This document shows, one piece after another, positions 1 through 7,765 of a stretch of 10,477 nucleotides of DNA. Both the position numbers and the translations under genes were made by a program. Where the stretch lies: contig JAOXYB010063145.1 in assembly GCA_028565635.1 (NCBI GenBank), positions 1 through 10,477 of the forward strand, read 5' to 3'. The first letter of the stretch is position 1; each line of letters begins with the position of its first letter. The notes beneath the pieces are model-generated. The model was not told where the DNA came from. It saw only the letters and a program-made list of their open reading frames with translations, and made no database searches. The stretch is from Phoronis ovalis. Lineage: Eukaryota > Phoronida > Phoronidae.

Positions 1-415
1 AGAGGTTCTTTGGACATCAATGGGTCCAGGATAATCCTAATAGGTCTGGATAACCACCTATTTCTGTGTGCAACCTGGCCCTTGCTAAAAGGCGTTTCTA
101 GTTATTTTTTAAAATCCTACAGAGATAGCGAAAGAAAAGTAAAGAGAGACACCTGGTCCCATTCGTGGTCAATATTTTGATATACAGCATATTCTTGAAA
201 TATCAGAACGACTTCATTAGGATTTTCTTGTTCCTTTGTGGTACAAAAGAAGTTTTTGTGGTATAATATGACACAGTAATCAAGGGAAAGGTATGGTCAA
301 CCTATTTCATTTAATAACCTTAAACTTACTTTTTGCAACAAGTAGTTTTTCCCGCGTTAGACTCTAGTAGAGTACCGTGAATGAACTATTGAGGTATTCG
401 TTTTAGAGTCGAGCT
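1..415. other. AT-rich non-coding stretch, no gene seen
   Basis: No open frame with protein-like character is visible on either strand. The only local structure is a short near-duplication around 234-265, where TTTGTGGTA recurs within about 20 bases, and a 7-bp inverted pair GACTCTA (360-366) and TAGAGTC (404-410) that leads into the hairpin at 416-446. I see no promoter or RNA gene signature that I would defend. Confidence 0.6.
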
Positions 416-446
416 ACATATAGGTACGATAGTCGTACCTATTTGT
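416..446. repeat. Strong hairpin, 14-nt arms with 3-nt loop
   Basis: Bases 420-429 (ATAGGTACGA) are the exact reverse complement of 433-442 (TCGTACCTAT), separated by the loop TAG (430-432). After one T/T mismatch (419/443) three more pairs follow (416-418 with 444-446), so 13 of 14 positions pair. This is seen directly in the sequence. A second, weaker inverted pair lies just upstream at 360-366 and 404-410. No protein or RNA gene adjoins it. It could be the tip of a small inverted-repeat transposon, a structured RNA element or a chance cruciform. I cannot tell which without copy-number data. Confidence 0.75.
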
Positions 447-687
447 CTGAAAATTAATTTGCAAATATACGGAATTGTCTTGTAGAAAGCCTTGTTCAGT
501 ATTCTGCGTGTTATAGATTAAAACGTTCAAAATTAAATCACTGTCTACAAATCAGTTGAGAAAATACCATCAGAATATATAAGACATCAAATGCATTAAA
601 GGTTTCTGTAACTTGTACTTATTATATTATTATTGACTAAATCGCTGTTAGAACAATCCATTAAGTAAACTCTTAGGAAAATCGCAG

Positions 688-945
688 CCCAGATTTTCAG
701 TAACGCTATTATGCTCTTCTTTTGCATGGTTGATTTGTTGTACAAGACAATGATAACAATTTTAACAAATTATATGAGATGTTAAGCTTTTTTCGTATGA
801 CATCAGTTAATTAAACTGAAAGTTAGACATCACAAGGTAGAAACAAGAGTAAGTTTACATAAATCTGTCATTATATGCAATTATAATGTAATTGTGGCAG
901 ACTCTGCTCAGAATGAGCGAATTTCTAGACGATTTTCGTAGGAGT
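688..945 (+). repeat. Diverged direct repeat, copy A
   Basis: This unit recurs as copy B at 1048-1266. Matching blocks occur in the same order: a start block with CCC.GAT.TTCAGTAA (A 688, B 1048), a block with TTTGC and TACAAGA (A 721-747, B 1081-1107), ATCTGTCATT in the middle (A 863 region, B 1180 region), and a 39-nt end block (A 907-945, B 1228-1266) with 34 identical positions. The offset is 360 at the start and 321 at the end, so copy A carries about 39 extra bases internally. There is no coding frame in it. It may be a local tandem duplication or two insertions of one dispersed repeat. Confidence 0.75.
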
Positions 946-1047
946 AAGTATGCTCATCTCTTGTGTCATTCGTTTTTTTACATGTTCTTCACCATGTATA
1001 TGGAGCATATGTAACAGACAACGAAGCGGAACAGTACATTAGTTTAA

Positions 1048-1266
1048 CCCTGATGTTCAGTAATTTGATACATGATCTTTTTTGCGCAGTTCATTTCATG
1101 TACAAGATAAAGATTAAATATTAAAAAATCATGAAACACGTAGCTTTCTTCCCGTTACATGAAACTTATAACCTTATAATCTGTCATTGTGCAAGTATTA
1201 TGTGACTGTCGTGAGCTCTAGTACTTTCTCAGAATAAGCGGACTTCTAAACGACTTTCGTAGGAGT
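1048..1266 (+). repeat. Diverged direct repeat, copy B
   Basis: Second copy of the unit at 688-945, in the same orientation and shorter by about 39 bases. The best conserved part is the final 39 nt (1228-1266), which ends CGTAGGAGT in both copies. The five differences from copy A in this block are all transitions (A/G or C/T). The interval between the copies (946-1047) does not align to either unit in an obvious way. Coding potential is absent. Whether this is a local duplication or a family of dispersed repeats needs a genome-wide search. Confidence 0.75.
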
Positions 1267-1642
1267 GGTAAGGAGTTGTTGAGAAATGTTATTGCAAACT
1301 TTGCAAGTGCAATATATCCATCTATATTCAGTGTAAGTTAATCACAATTGTATAACTCACGGGATTAAAACAATTTGCAATTAAAATGTGCTGCATGTCC
1401 TAGATGGGGCTAGTAATAATTAAAATTAATATATATTCATCATATGTATGAGTTACGTATCTTCCCAAGATAGCCATATGCAATTTTATCATGATATGAT
1501 TCCCTCGGTGCACTTGTATATTAGGATTGCGCGGTGCACACATTTGTAAGACGTAGTATCTCGGGTATTGGGATTATTTCACTTTTTAATAGGCTCAGTG
1601 ATGTAGTAATTGAAACAAAATAAATATATAAAAATATATAGT
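1267..1642. other. AT-rich stretch between repeat unit and LINE remnant
   Basis: No gene is visible. The end of this stretch (about 1615-1642) is nearly pure A/T. It may hide the decayed 5' continuation of the LINE fragment: NRLSDV can be read at about 1588-1605 in another frame, which resembles the W-N-R-L region that precedes this part of related LINE proteins. That extension is too weak to claim, so the remnant is annotated from 1643. The 5' boundary of the element is therefore unknown. Confidence 0.45.
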
Positions 1643-2283
1643 AGGTTAACTAAGAAAATTTTTCTGTGGGACTTGAGTCAAAGTTCTATCCATAATAATT
1701 GGAGTAAAGAGGTTAAATCAGTGTTTACATCAGTTGATTTAGATAATTTATATTATGTATATATGAAGATTATGAGCTAAATTTTGCTACTAAACAGTAT
1801 TTAGAAGTTATTAAATTTGAAATTGTCAGTACATGAAGCCATTGAATGGAAGGCATAAGTTTTAGAAAAGCCAAAGTTGCAAACTTATGTTAAATTTAAG
1901 CAACAATATCAAGTATCCGATTATTTAAAAACTTGTTTATCTAGATCTCAGATATCTATTATGGATCAGTTGAGGTGTGGGGGTTTTACCTTTACATATA
2001 GAAACAGGCAGATATACAAATCCAAGAACATCTGAGCACGAACGCATTTGTGGATTTTGCCAGAGTAGTCGGATTGAGGATGAGACTCATTTTCTTTTTG
2101 GTTGTAAGTTATATGAAAACATTAGAACAGAGTGGTTAAAATTATTTATCCTGTGCATAAAGATTTTGATACTCTAAACACTGAGGAGAAGCTGTGCATA
2201 ATTATGTCAGAAAATAAATTTTAAAAACTGCTATTTTTGTTCAAAAAGCGTTTCTGTATAGACAGTCATTGTATTCTAAATGA
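1643..2283 (+). pseudogene. LINE ORF2 C-terminus with zinc-binding motif, disrupted
   Basis: Four reading-frame segments are collinear with the C-terminal region of a LINE polyprotein. The first (1643-1981) starts RLTKKIFLWDLSQSS and ends with SRSQISIMDQLRCG; it contains in-frame stops at 1778-1780, 1802-1804 and 1856-1858. A run of five G at 1979-1983 shifts the frame. The second (about 1980-2145) contains LPLHIETGRY, ERICGFC and EDETHFLFGC, giving a C-X2-C-X9-H-X4-C zinc-binding motif (cysteines at about 2049 and 2058, His at 2088, Cys at 2103). A further shift near 2146 returns to the first frame (2147-2221), followed by a stop at 2222-2224. The last segment (about 2227-2280) reads VQKAFLYRQSLYSK and ends at TGA 2281-2283, the likely ancestral stop. 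With at least three stops and three frameshifts it cannot make a functional protein. The motif is the C-terminal zinc finger of these elements, thought to bind nucleic acid during target-primed reverse transcription. Confidence 0.85.
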
Positions 2284-2400
2284 AGGCATGCTGATTTGTC
2301 TATGTAAACTTGTATGTTGTTTTGTGACTCATAAGCCTTTATAGACTGGGTACACTTTTGTACGTGTCACGTAAATAAATAAATATTCATTCATTCATTC
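2284..2400 (+). repeat. LINE 3' UTR and (ATTC)4 terminal tail
   Basis: After the ancestral stop the sequence runs through a short 3' UTR containing GACTGGGTACACTTTTGTACGTG (2344-2366), then three AAAT units (2373-2384) and four ATTC units (2385-2400). The AATAAA in this A-rich part could also serve as a polyadenylation signal. The tail marks the 3' junction of the insertion precisely; flanking DNA resumes at about 2401. Several 5-bp complementary pairs exist in the UTR (for example GTGAC near 2325 and GTCAC near 2367), but I do not claim a defined stem-loop. Confidence 0.75.
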
Positions 2401-3355
2401 AGTAAGACTTCTTGTCAAAAGCCGAAAGTCACATTTTGTTTATGCTGTGTAGTATATATTTTTTGACAATGCATTGAAAAACATTAAGTGAGATTGACAA
2501 CGGACAATGTTTTTTTAATTAAAAGCTCGATTGATGGATAAATAAGAACAACTGTATTGGCTGATATACTCATACATGTTATTTTATTAGCAGCTTTATC
2601 ATTAGCAAGTATTTCTTTGTAGCCAATCAAAATGTTAGTTAAGGATGAATAAAAATGCCTCTTACAAGTGTTGCAAGATATCGTATATAAGCAAGGCTTA
2701 ATGCCTCAGCAGTTGCATGCTATAACCTCGTAACCTAGACTTCGAAGAAAACATCTTTATTTTTTACGCAAACTACTGTTTTAGCTCAAAACGCAGATGT
2801 TTCGTCGCCAGTTGTTGCTCCCAGAGAATCGAAAATTAAGATATATTAAGTAATTAGCTAAATGTTATGTGAAAGGAAGATCGATCAAAGCTACATTTTA
2901 CACCAACGTAAATTGCGAATATTTTTCCACGAAAGAAAGTTAATAAATAGCAAATAGTAACAATTAATTCTAAAGACCTCTTGTTGCCCTCGCGCAGAAC
3001 ATTATGTTTACTAGCTAATAGGCATGCCAAAATAGAAATATTATCTCGTGTTGATGATAGATACTATTTGTATGCTGTCATTTATTCGTCGACTGTTATC
3101 TCTTTCTCGTTTCCGCGACTCGCTACGGTACCATTTATGGTTAGTATCATTATTTCACTTTTCGGTAAAGGTAATTTACTGCAGTGCTTTTTATGAATTG
3201 TACAGGACGAAGTAGTGTGATTTTAAACATAACTTTAACTGTGTAAGTGATCCGTGATCAATTGCTTTCCATAACAGTAAGAAAACTATTGAAGGAAAAA
3301 ACATAGGTATTTTCTGAAGTATTATTTCATTCTTGTCTCTAGTTACCTGAAATTC
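2401..3355. other. Non-coding stretch between LINE tail and poly(A) tract
   Basis: No convincing gene. An open frame at 2981-3196 on the plus strand has no recognisable motif and starts at a non-ATG codon. A short inverted pair, ATTGGCT (about 2557) and AGCCAAT (about 2620), is about 60 bases apart. An ATG at about 2794 opens only an 18-codon frame (starting MFRRQLLLPEN), downstream of the possible TATA element at 2684. That could be a chance frame or the start of an unrecognised transcript. Confidence 0.5.
2684..2711 (+). promoter_or_regulatory. Possible TATA box and initiator-like site
   Basis: TATATAAG lies at 2684-2691 and an initiator-like CTCAGCAGTT at 2705-2713, so a start at A2708 or A2711 would be 24-27 bases after the first T. 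That is slightly shorter than the usual 30 or so. In DNA this A/T-rich such matches are expected by chance, and no recognisable gene follows. It is listed only because a TATA element and an initiator are paired here. Confidence 0.15.
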
Positions 3356-3380
3356 AAAAAAAAAAAAAAAAAAAAAAAAA
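3356..3380 (+). repeat. Uninterrupted poly(A) tract, 25 A
   Basis: Twenty-five consecutive A residues follow GAAATTC. A pure run of this length suggests either a young mononucleotide microsatellite or the tail of a retrotransposed sequence. The upstream 300 bases show no AATAAA at the expected 10-30 base distance, no tRNA-like A or B box and no coding frame. I could not find a direct repeat flanking it, so a SINE or processed pseudogene is not supported. Confidence 0.85.
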
Positions 3381-3679
3381 CTACTATGTTAATTATCGTC
3401 ACATGCATTACAGTGTTATAAATATTTGCTAAAACATCGTTGGCACAGTCAATCTGAAACGCAAGCTATTGCCATGTTAAGAACCTTATAAGTTGTTTAA
3501 GCATGTTTATTATTAGGATAAAGAAACAATGTGAGCAACATGTTAGCCATAATGTAATTTTCTGTAACCGACTATATGGAAGCGTTTCCTATGTGTTACA
3601 TGGATTAGGATACAAATGTTTGTGACATTTCATCTATATATTAATCACTGTTGATCTCTATAATTCATTGACCTGTGTG
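3381..3679. other. AT-rich stretch, nothing recognised
   Basis: No open frame, RNA gene or repeat stands out. On the minus strand this would be the 3' flank of the open frame at 3680-4102. A GT preceded by ACACAG lies about 10 bases beyond that frame's stop, but it is outside the coding frame and is not taken as a splice site. Confidence 0.5.
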
Positions 3680-4102
3680 CTAGTCAATTCGTTCGTCCAT
3701 ATTTCGAGTAGCTATATATAGGCGACAGAACTCTTCCCAACTGTAGCTATAGAATTTCACCGTCCCTAAAGGTTTCACTTCGTTGTGGTCGTTGGTAATT
3801 TTTTTTTTTGTTAAACAGGTGATTACAACTGGGCGTTTTTCAAATATAGTCACTCCCTTAGGGTGTTCTTTCAACTGGTCAGTACGACTGAGTAAGTTTG
3901 GAGCTCTGGGGTCCCTCCATAAGAGGCTTTTTGAAAAACCAGGTTGTGGAACGTAGGTACCCACCCAATGGGCGATCAACCGTGAGAGATCATTTTCAAT
4001 ATAGTATGTACGTGAAACGTAATTAAATATACTCCGTAGCCAAGATAGCTTCGCACTATCTTTTAAAATCATTTGTATATGTCCGTTCCATATATATTCC
4101 AC
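3680..4102 (-). CDS. Unrecognised open frame, about 140 codons (possible exon or gene relic)
   Basis: I do not recognise this protein. The frame is the longest in the window, and its base composition is visibly richer in G/C than its surroundings, which is why I keep it. Upstream it is limited by a TAA at 4109-4111. The first codon after this that a bacterial-style reader would take as a start is a GTG at 4102, which is not a credible eukaryotic start. The same frame continues past the TAA to an ATG at 4135-4133, reading MHAYSWVD before the stop, so this could be a gene with one stop mutation or an internal exon. The first internal ATG is at about residue 11. Visible features are an aromatic-rich first half (SWLRSIFNY, RTYYIENDLSRL, AHWVGTYVPQPGF), a Pro/Arg stretch (WRDPRAPNLLSR), an A11 run encoding three lysines near residue 100 and an acidic C-terminus ending NMDERID. 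There is no signal peptide or clear membrane segment. An AAACAG near 4104-4109 could be a splice acceptor but lacks a pyrimidine tract. It may be an exon, a pseudogene relic of a gene or transposon, or chance. Confidence 0.35.
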   Translation of the reverse strand: MEYIWNGHIQMILKDSAKLSWLRSIFNYVSRTYYIENDLSRLIAHWVGTYVPQPGFSKSLLWRDPRAPNLLSRTDQLKEHPKGVTIFEKRPVVITCLTKKKITNDHNEVKPLGTVKFYSYSWEEFCRLYIATRNMDERID

Positions 4103-4135
4103 TCTGTTTTAGTCCACCCAGCTATACGCGTGCAT

Positions 4136-4833
4136 TTAGTGAAGATGTTGACATTATATAAACGTGTGTAAAATGTGAAATAAAAAGGATGGAACGTGAA
4201 TCCCTTCAATCACAGCGTCCCCCGGCAGCTTGGCTATTCGCGTTATTACAAAAACATTGCATCCTAACTCTTGATCATGTACTCGCAATAAAAGGATAAT
4301 TTTTATACAGTTGGATGATACTGTCAACATAGTTAAAGCACCTAATTACTTCTGATTTGATTAGATAAGCAGCTGATTACAACTAGAGCGGATCATATAT
4401 TATAGGCTGGTTACATCGCTTCAGTACGTATTTTAACACTAATCTTCATCGACCAGGAATAATTTGTTTTAATCGTGTTCCTTGATCAATACAACATTTC
4501 TTATGGACTTCGTCTAACTTGTAAATTAACTCTTGCTACTTTATACAATGGAATTAGTACAGTCACACGATCACTAAGTTTCCCCAAATTTCGGATCTGT
4601 TTTATTCTAACTTTTTGCGTTTTACTTAAGTTCAAACATATTATTTGTTTCTAATCATAACAGTAGGATTAGTTCGACATGTATGTTGTGTATGTTGTAT
4701 TTGTATTATGTGTAGGGATACGAAGGAATCATTGTGCCCTTGATTCAATTTTTTATCTAGTTCTGACCAGTCCCATTTGGGTAAAATTATAACTTTTCTT
4801 TTTAAATGTTTTGTCAAAAAATAAGTGATCATT
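4136..4833. other. Non-coding stretch, small GC-richer patch and TG-rich run
   Basis: A GC-richer patch sits at about 4203-4245 (GCGTCCCCCGGCAGCTTGGC). Bases 4680-4713 are a TG/TA-rich run with two near-perfect TGTATGTTG units. A minus-strand open frame of 63 codons (4832-4641) contains no motif I recognise and overlaps the edge of the minisatellite. No RNA gene or reliable promoter was identified. Confidence 0.5.
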
Positions 4834-5018
4834 ATCTTTACCCAGTATCAACATCTTTACTCGGTATCAAAATCTTCACTCAGTATCAAAATCTTTACTC
4901 GGTATCAAAATCTTTACTCAGTCTCAACATCTTTTACCCAGTATCAAATTTTTTTCTTAGTATCAAAATCTTTTTTTACTCAGTATCAAAATCTTTATCC
5001 TGTGTCATGTCTTTACCC
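4834..5018 (+). repeat. 19-bp minisatellite, nine copies plus a partial tenth
   Basis: The unit is ATCTTTACTCAGTATCAAA. Copies start at 4834, 4853, 4872, 4891, 4910, 4929, 4949, 4968 and 4991, with a truncated unit at 5010-5018. The first five are exactly 19 bases and differ at one or two sites: CTCGG versus CTCAG versus CCCAG in the middle, and CAAA versus CAAC at the end. Copies 6 and 8 are longer (20 and 23 bases) because their T tract is expanded, and copy 7 has a T-rich start. Copies 2 and 4 are identical, hinting at higher-order duplication. Because 19 is not a multiple of 3, the array reads as open Ser/Tyr/Gln/Leu-rich frames, which are artefacts of the repeat and not genes. Confidence 0.95.
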
Positions 5019-5280
5019 AAAGGTGCATATATGAAAGAATCACACATATTAAGTAAATTGAGTATTGACAATGTTTAGGGATTGTAATGATTTTTTTCTG
5101 CAAATTATATAATACTATGCAGAAAACATTTTGAGAACAGACTAGTTTTCATCACGTAAAGTACAATTGGATGATGTTTATATCTTCCTGTACAAGTCAA
5201 TGCCGCGATTAATGCCAAGACTGTGAATGACTCCTCCGTCAATCTAATGATTGTTGAAAATCCAAGAATGAATGACTGGG
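5019..5280. other. Flank of minisatellite, nothing recognised
   Basis: AT-rich DNA without a convincing gene. Two overlapping minus-strand frames (5299-5105 and 5457-5239) cover it in part, but neither shows a known motif and both rely on GTG-type or internal starts. Confidence 0.45.
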
Positions 5281-5311
5281 AGTCACCAGCTGAAACCAAA
5301 TTTCAGTGACT
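5281..5311. repeat. Hairpin-forming inverted repeat
   Basis: AGTCAC (5281-5286) pairs with GTGACT (5306-5311), and inside it TGAAA (5291-5295) pairs with TTTCA (5301-5305) around the loop CCAAA. That gives eleven pairs with a four-base bulge (5287-5290). An alternative pairing extends the inner stem to CTGAAA/TTTCAG. About 30 bases downstream on the plus strand, the minus strand carries CAG|GTGAGC (GT at 5340-5339), a textbook 5' splice-site consensus. No exon could be built around it. Confidence 0.55.
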
Positions 5312-5535
5312 GGAAAGAGGGGTTCCTGAATCCTGCTCACCTGATCTGAGGACAAGATCACGGAATATCCTACGAGTAACCACCAAACGAGTGGATACCT
5401 AAATGTCGGGTAAAACTTATTGTGCATTACGCATTGTGTATAGTCTCTTGTTTTCACATTATACTATAATAAGCTCTGTCAGCCACAATAAAATATTTAA
5501 AATGATTAATTATCCGTAGTATGTAGTGACTTGTA
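5312..5535. other. Non-coding stretch with an isolated splice-donor match on the minus strand
   Basis: The minus strand reads CTCAGATCAG|GTGAGCAGG around 5349-5331, matching the animal donor consensus, with a pyrimidine-rich TTGTCCTCAG just before it that looks like an acceptor. The distance between the two is only a few bases, so they cannot bound one normal exon. The minus-strand frame that ends at the donor (starting at about 5457) has no recognised domain. This is a weak hint that a minus-strand gene could pass through here. Confidence 0.2.
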
Positions 5536-5554
5536 AGCCCACTCGGGGCTGGGC
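5536..5554. repeat. Small GC-rich stem-loop
   Basis: AGCCC (5536-5540) and GGGCT (5546-5550) are perfectly complementary around ACTCG, and GCCC can alternatively pair with GGGC at 5551-5554. This is a GC-rich island in AT-rich DNA. It faintly resembles stem-loops near the 3' ends of CR1/L2-type LINEs, but no coding remnant or tail accompanies it, so no mobile element is called. Confidence 0.35.
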
Positions 5555-7100
5555 ACCTTTGTTTTATATGCAAACATTTATATTAATAGTACTGTAACTG
5601 TATAAAGGAACATGTCACTATAATTAAATATTTAGAGCTTGAACTTATTGATTCAGTAGCAGCATGTATTAGCACTGACAACAATACATTTTTAAAACTG
5701 ATTTTTTTTTAATTCAGGCGTTTTCACTTGTACCCAGATGGTAAAGAGAATAATTAATTTAATTAATAAAAGCAAAACACGGGTCGAGTTTCGCATTTGT
5801 CATAATAACACAATTAGATGCAGTCGCACACAATATATTCAATATAACCATATATTCAACTGTTTCCCTTCTTTGCGTCGGAATTTACAAACATTCAGCG
5901 GCATTATTTGAGCTAGGACAAGACTACAAATGCTGTTAGTTGTGATTTGGTTTACCATTAAAAGCGTATTGTGTCCTTCATTTGCACTTTTTGTTTCGCG
6001 TTGTAGGTTATCGACGCGGTCGTCTCTTTTGAACTCCCGCACTTATTCTTAAGATTTCTCGATAAACATTAAACTATATAAAAGAGTTTTTGATTTAGTA
6101 TTTAATGTTAGCATGATAACACTTTAATATTCTGAGGTATTTTTTCATATAGCAAATATTTGTTTATATAGTTATAATATAATTTGATATTAACATTTGC
6201 ATGTATGATTCCTACATGTAAACTTAGCCTGGTTAAATCATAATTTAAATTATTTTCAGTTGTTTTTGATATCTCTGTTTTGATAATTTTTTAAAATTTC
6301 TTTTATTTTCTAAACAGCCATGCTCATCCTTTTGTTAAGAGAGAATTGTCACATTTACTTTAAGGACTCCTTTATTAATAAATAGCGTGTTACATTGGGA
6401 AGTAAATTTAACAACATATGATATGTGTTTCATTAGATTGTAAATATATCGATTGATTTCACTACAAATTTACCCACAAGACATCTTCTAATATAATAAT
6501 AAACATAAGCAAAGTACTTCGCTCAGATAGTACATTTTCTACAGATTATAGCTAAGAGCTGACCACACTCACTATATACTATATTGATGTGAATGCTTTA
6601 ATTCAAAATCTAGGTTGATTTGGTTGTAATTCATCCAACGAATGTGTACATGAATTAAAAAGATTATTTTAGTTTCCCTGATGCAGAAAAATAAGTATTC
6701 CATCTTAATTTTAACTAGGATTCTTAATTGTAATGAAGATTTTTATGGCGCTGTGTGGTATATATACATGTAGCCTACGCATTTCTAATTCACTTTCATT
6801 ACACCAGGGATTTGGATTATTAATATATCCCGCGTAAAATTTATAATGTATGAATAAATAGGAATAATAATTAAACTATTGTATGTTTGTTATTTGTTTA
6901 TCAAATTAAATGCATCCCTATAAGTATTTCCTATGTCGTGTTTTTGTTGAGTACCCATGTCTAGTGTTTGGTTGCTTGCCTTCAACGAATGGGTTTCTAA
7001 TGTGATTTGCGTGTATAGTGTATGTTCAGAAAGCATCTTGATACAAAGCCTTCCATCGATATTTGACACCCATTGGATGACCTTCTGTACACCACGATAC
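5555..7100. other. Long AT-rich region without recognisable genes
   Basis: No gene is supported over about 1.5 kb. A TATATAAAAG at 6075-6084 is a good TATA-box match without any recognised transcript after it. CATGTA (6200-6205) and TACATG (6213-6218) form a small hairpin. Minus-strand frames at 6042-5839 and 7126-6890, and a plus-strand frame at 6957-7220, are short, overlap each other in part and contain no motif I recognise. The sequence looks like ordinary intergenic or intronic DNA. Confidence 0.5.
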
Positions 7101-7123
7101 CTTCGGACCACGCTTCGGACACG
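7101..7123 (+). repeat. Short tandem duplication, two 11-12-base units
   Basis: CTTCGGACCACG (7101-7112) is followed directly by CTTCGGACACG (7113-7123), differing by one deleted C. This is a small replication-slippage type duplication, GC-richer than its surroundings. Confidence 0.7.
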
Positions 7124-7635
7124 CATTATATATTTTAAATCTTATTTGAAGATATTAAATGTTCAAGGATACGGATCTGTTCTAAAATACTCAGAAAATA
7201 CTAAGAATTGGTGTATATAAAAATACTATAACATGATGTCACTTGTATGTACAATTCGTTACGATCAAGAAGTCAAACATAACAAAAAAAGGATACATTA
7301 AAATGTAACGGAGGAAACGATTCATATTTCATGGCACAGAGCTGAGTATCTAATTCCCCAGCTAATTAATTGAAGACAACTAGACTTGTGCAAACCTTGT
7401 TTCGATAATTATAATTTGATCGAAAAGGCAAGTATGACAAACAATATATAGGGCTAAATTATAAATGTACGACAATATTGTGTTTCTGATTTATAAAGAG
7501 AATCGTACTATACAAAGGAAGCAACTGTGAATAACTAATTGGAAAGAAACACATTACATGTTCCATATACACGATTCAGTTATCAAAAGCTCCTTTGAAG
7601 CCTTACAAGTAAATCTCGGAGTTTGTTTATACTAG
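7124..7635. other. AT-rich stretch, nothing recognised
   Basis: No gene, RNA or clear repeat. A short A7 run and scattered TATA-like strings occur, as expected from the base composition. Confidence 0.5.
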
Positions 7636-7765
7636 TAGATATGTCTGATATTCAAAACCGTTTAACAAATCTTGATACTCGTGTAATAAACGTACATGTA
7701 CTTTTTCAAAACCCATGTAGTTATTTGCGTTATGCTTTTATAAACATATAGATATGTCTGATATT
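7636..7765 (+). repeat. Pair of 17-nt direct repeats, 113 bases apart
   Basis: TAGATATGTCTGATATT occurs at 7636-7652 and again at 7749-7765 without mismatch. Just upstream both copies have a TTTATA-like string with small differences, so the similarity may extend a little further. Downstream the two copies diverge quickly. It could be a remnant of an old local duplication or a target-site-like pair around an insertion (7653-7748), but the intervening 96 bases show no transposon hallmark. Confidence 0.6.

Larger units (their letters stand above)
1643..2400 (+). mobile_element. 3' end of a non-LTR retrotransposon (LINE), decayed
   Basis: The fragment has the normal order of a LINE 3' end: the C-terminal part of the endonuclease/reverse-transcriptase polyprotein (1643-2283), a short 3' UTR of about 90-100 bases (2284-2372), AAAT repeats (2373-2384) and a terminal (ATTC)4 tail (2385-2400). 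Tails of short tandem repeats instead of poly(A) are typical of CR1/L2-like and related LINE clades, but I cannot fix the clade from this fragment. The endonuclease and reverse-transcriptase domains are absent, which fits either 5' truncation during insertion or later decay. No target-site duplication could be recognised because the 5' end is unclear. The protein part resembles elements abundant in molluscs. That identification comes from family resemblance, not from a search. Confidence 0.85.

Noticed and set aside
2981-3196. Plus-strand open frame of 71 codons
   Set aside because: Non-ATG start, no recognised motif, ends in low-complexity hydrophobic sequence. Length is within chance for this window.
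4641-4832. Minus-strand open frame of 63 codons
   Set aside because: A short stretch (LPKWDWSELDKKLNQG) looks protein-like, but no family is recognised and the frame is short, so I do not call a gene.
4806-5078. Overlapping plus-strand open frames rich in Ser, Tyr, Gln and Leu (4806-5078 and 4825-5034)
   Set aside because: They are translations of the 19-bp minisatellite in two frames. The repeat unit happens to lack stop codons, and the period is not a multiple of three, so several frames stay open.
5319-5338. GGGGTTCCTGAATCC as a Pol III B box of a tRNA or SINE
   Set aside because: It lacks the GGTTCGANTCC core and no A box or cloverleaf arms could be placed upstream.
5105-5457. Two overlapping minus-strand frames (64 and 72 codons)
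   Set aside because: They overlap in different frames, neither has a recognised domain, and only an isolated splice-donor match supports them.
5536-5600. Possible second LINE 3' end suggested by a GC-rich stem-loop
   Set aside because: No coding remnant upstream and no poly(A) or short-repeat tail, so the resemblance is not enough.
5839-6042. Minus-strand open frame of 67 codons, fairly polar and basic
   Set aside because: No recognised motif and a length expected by chance. The nearby TATATAAAAG (6075) is on the opposite strand, so it does not act as its promoter in the usual orientation.
6890-7220. Opposed open frames on both strands
   Set aside because: Mutually overlapping frames on opposite strands cannot both be coding, and neither shows a known domain.
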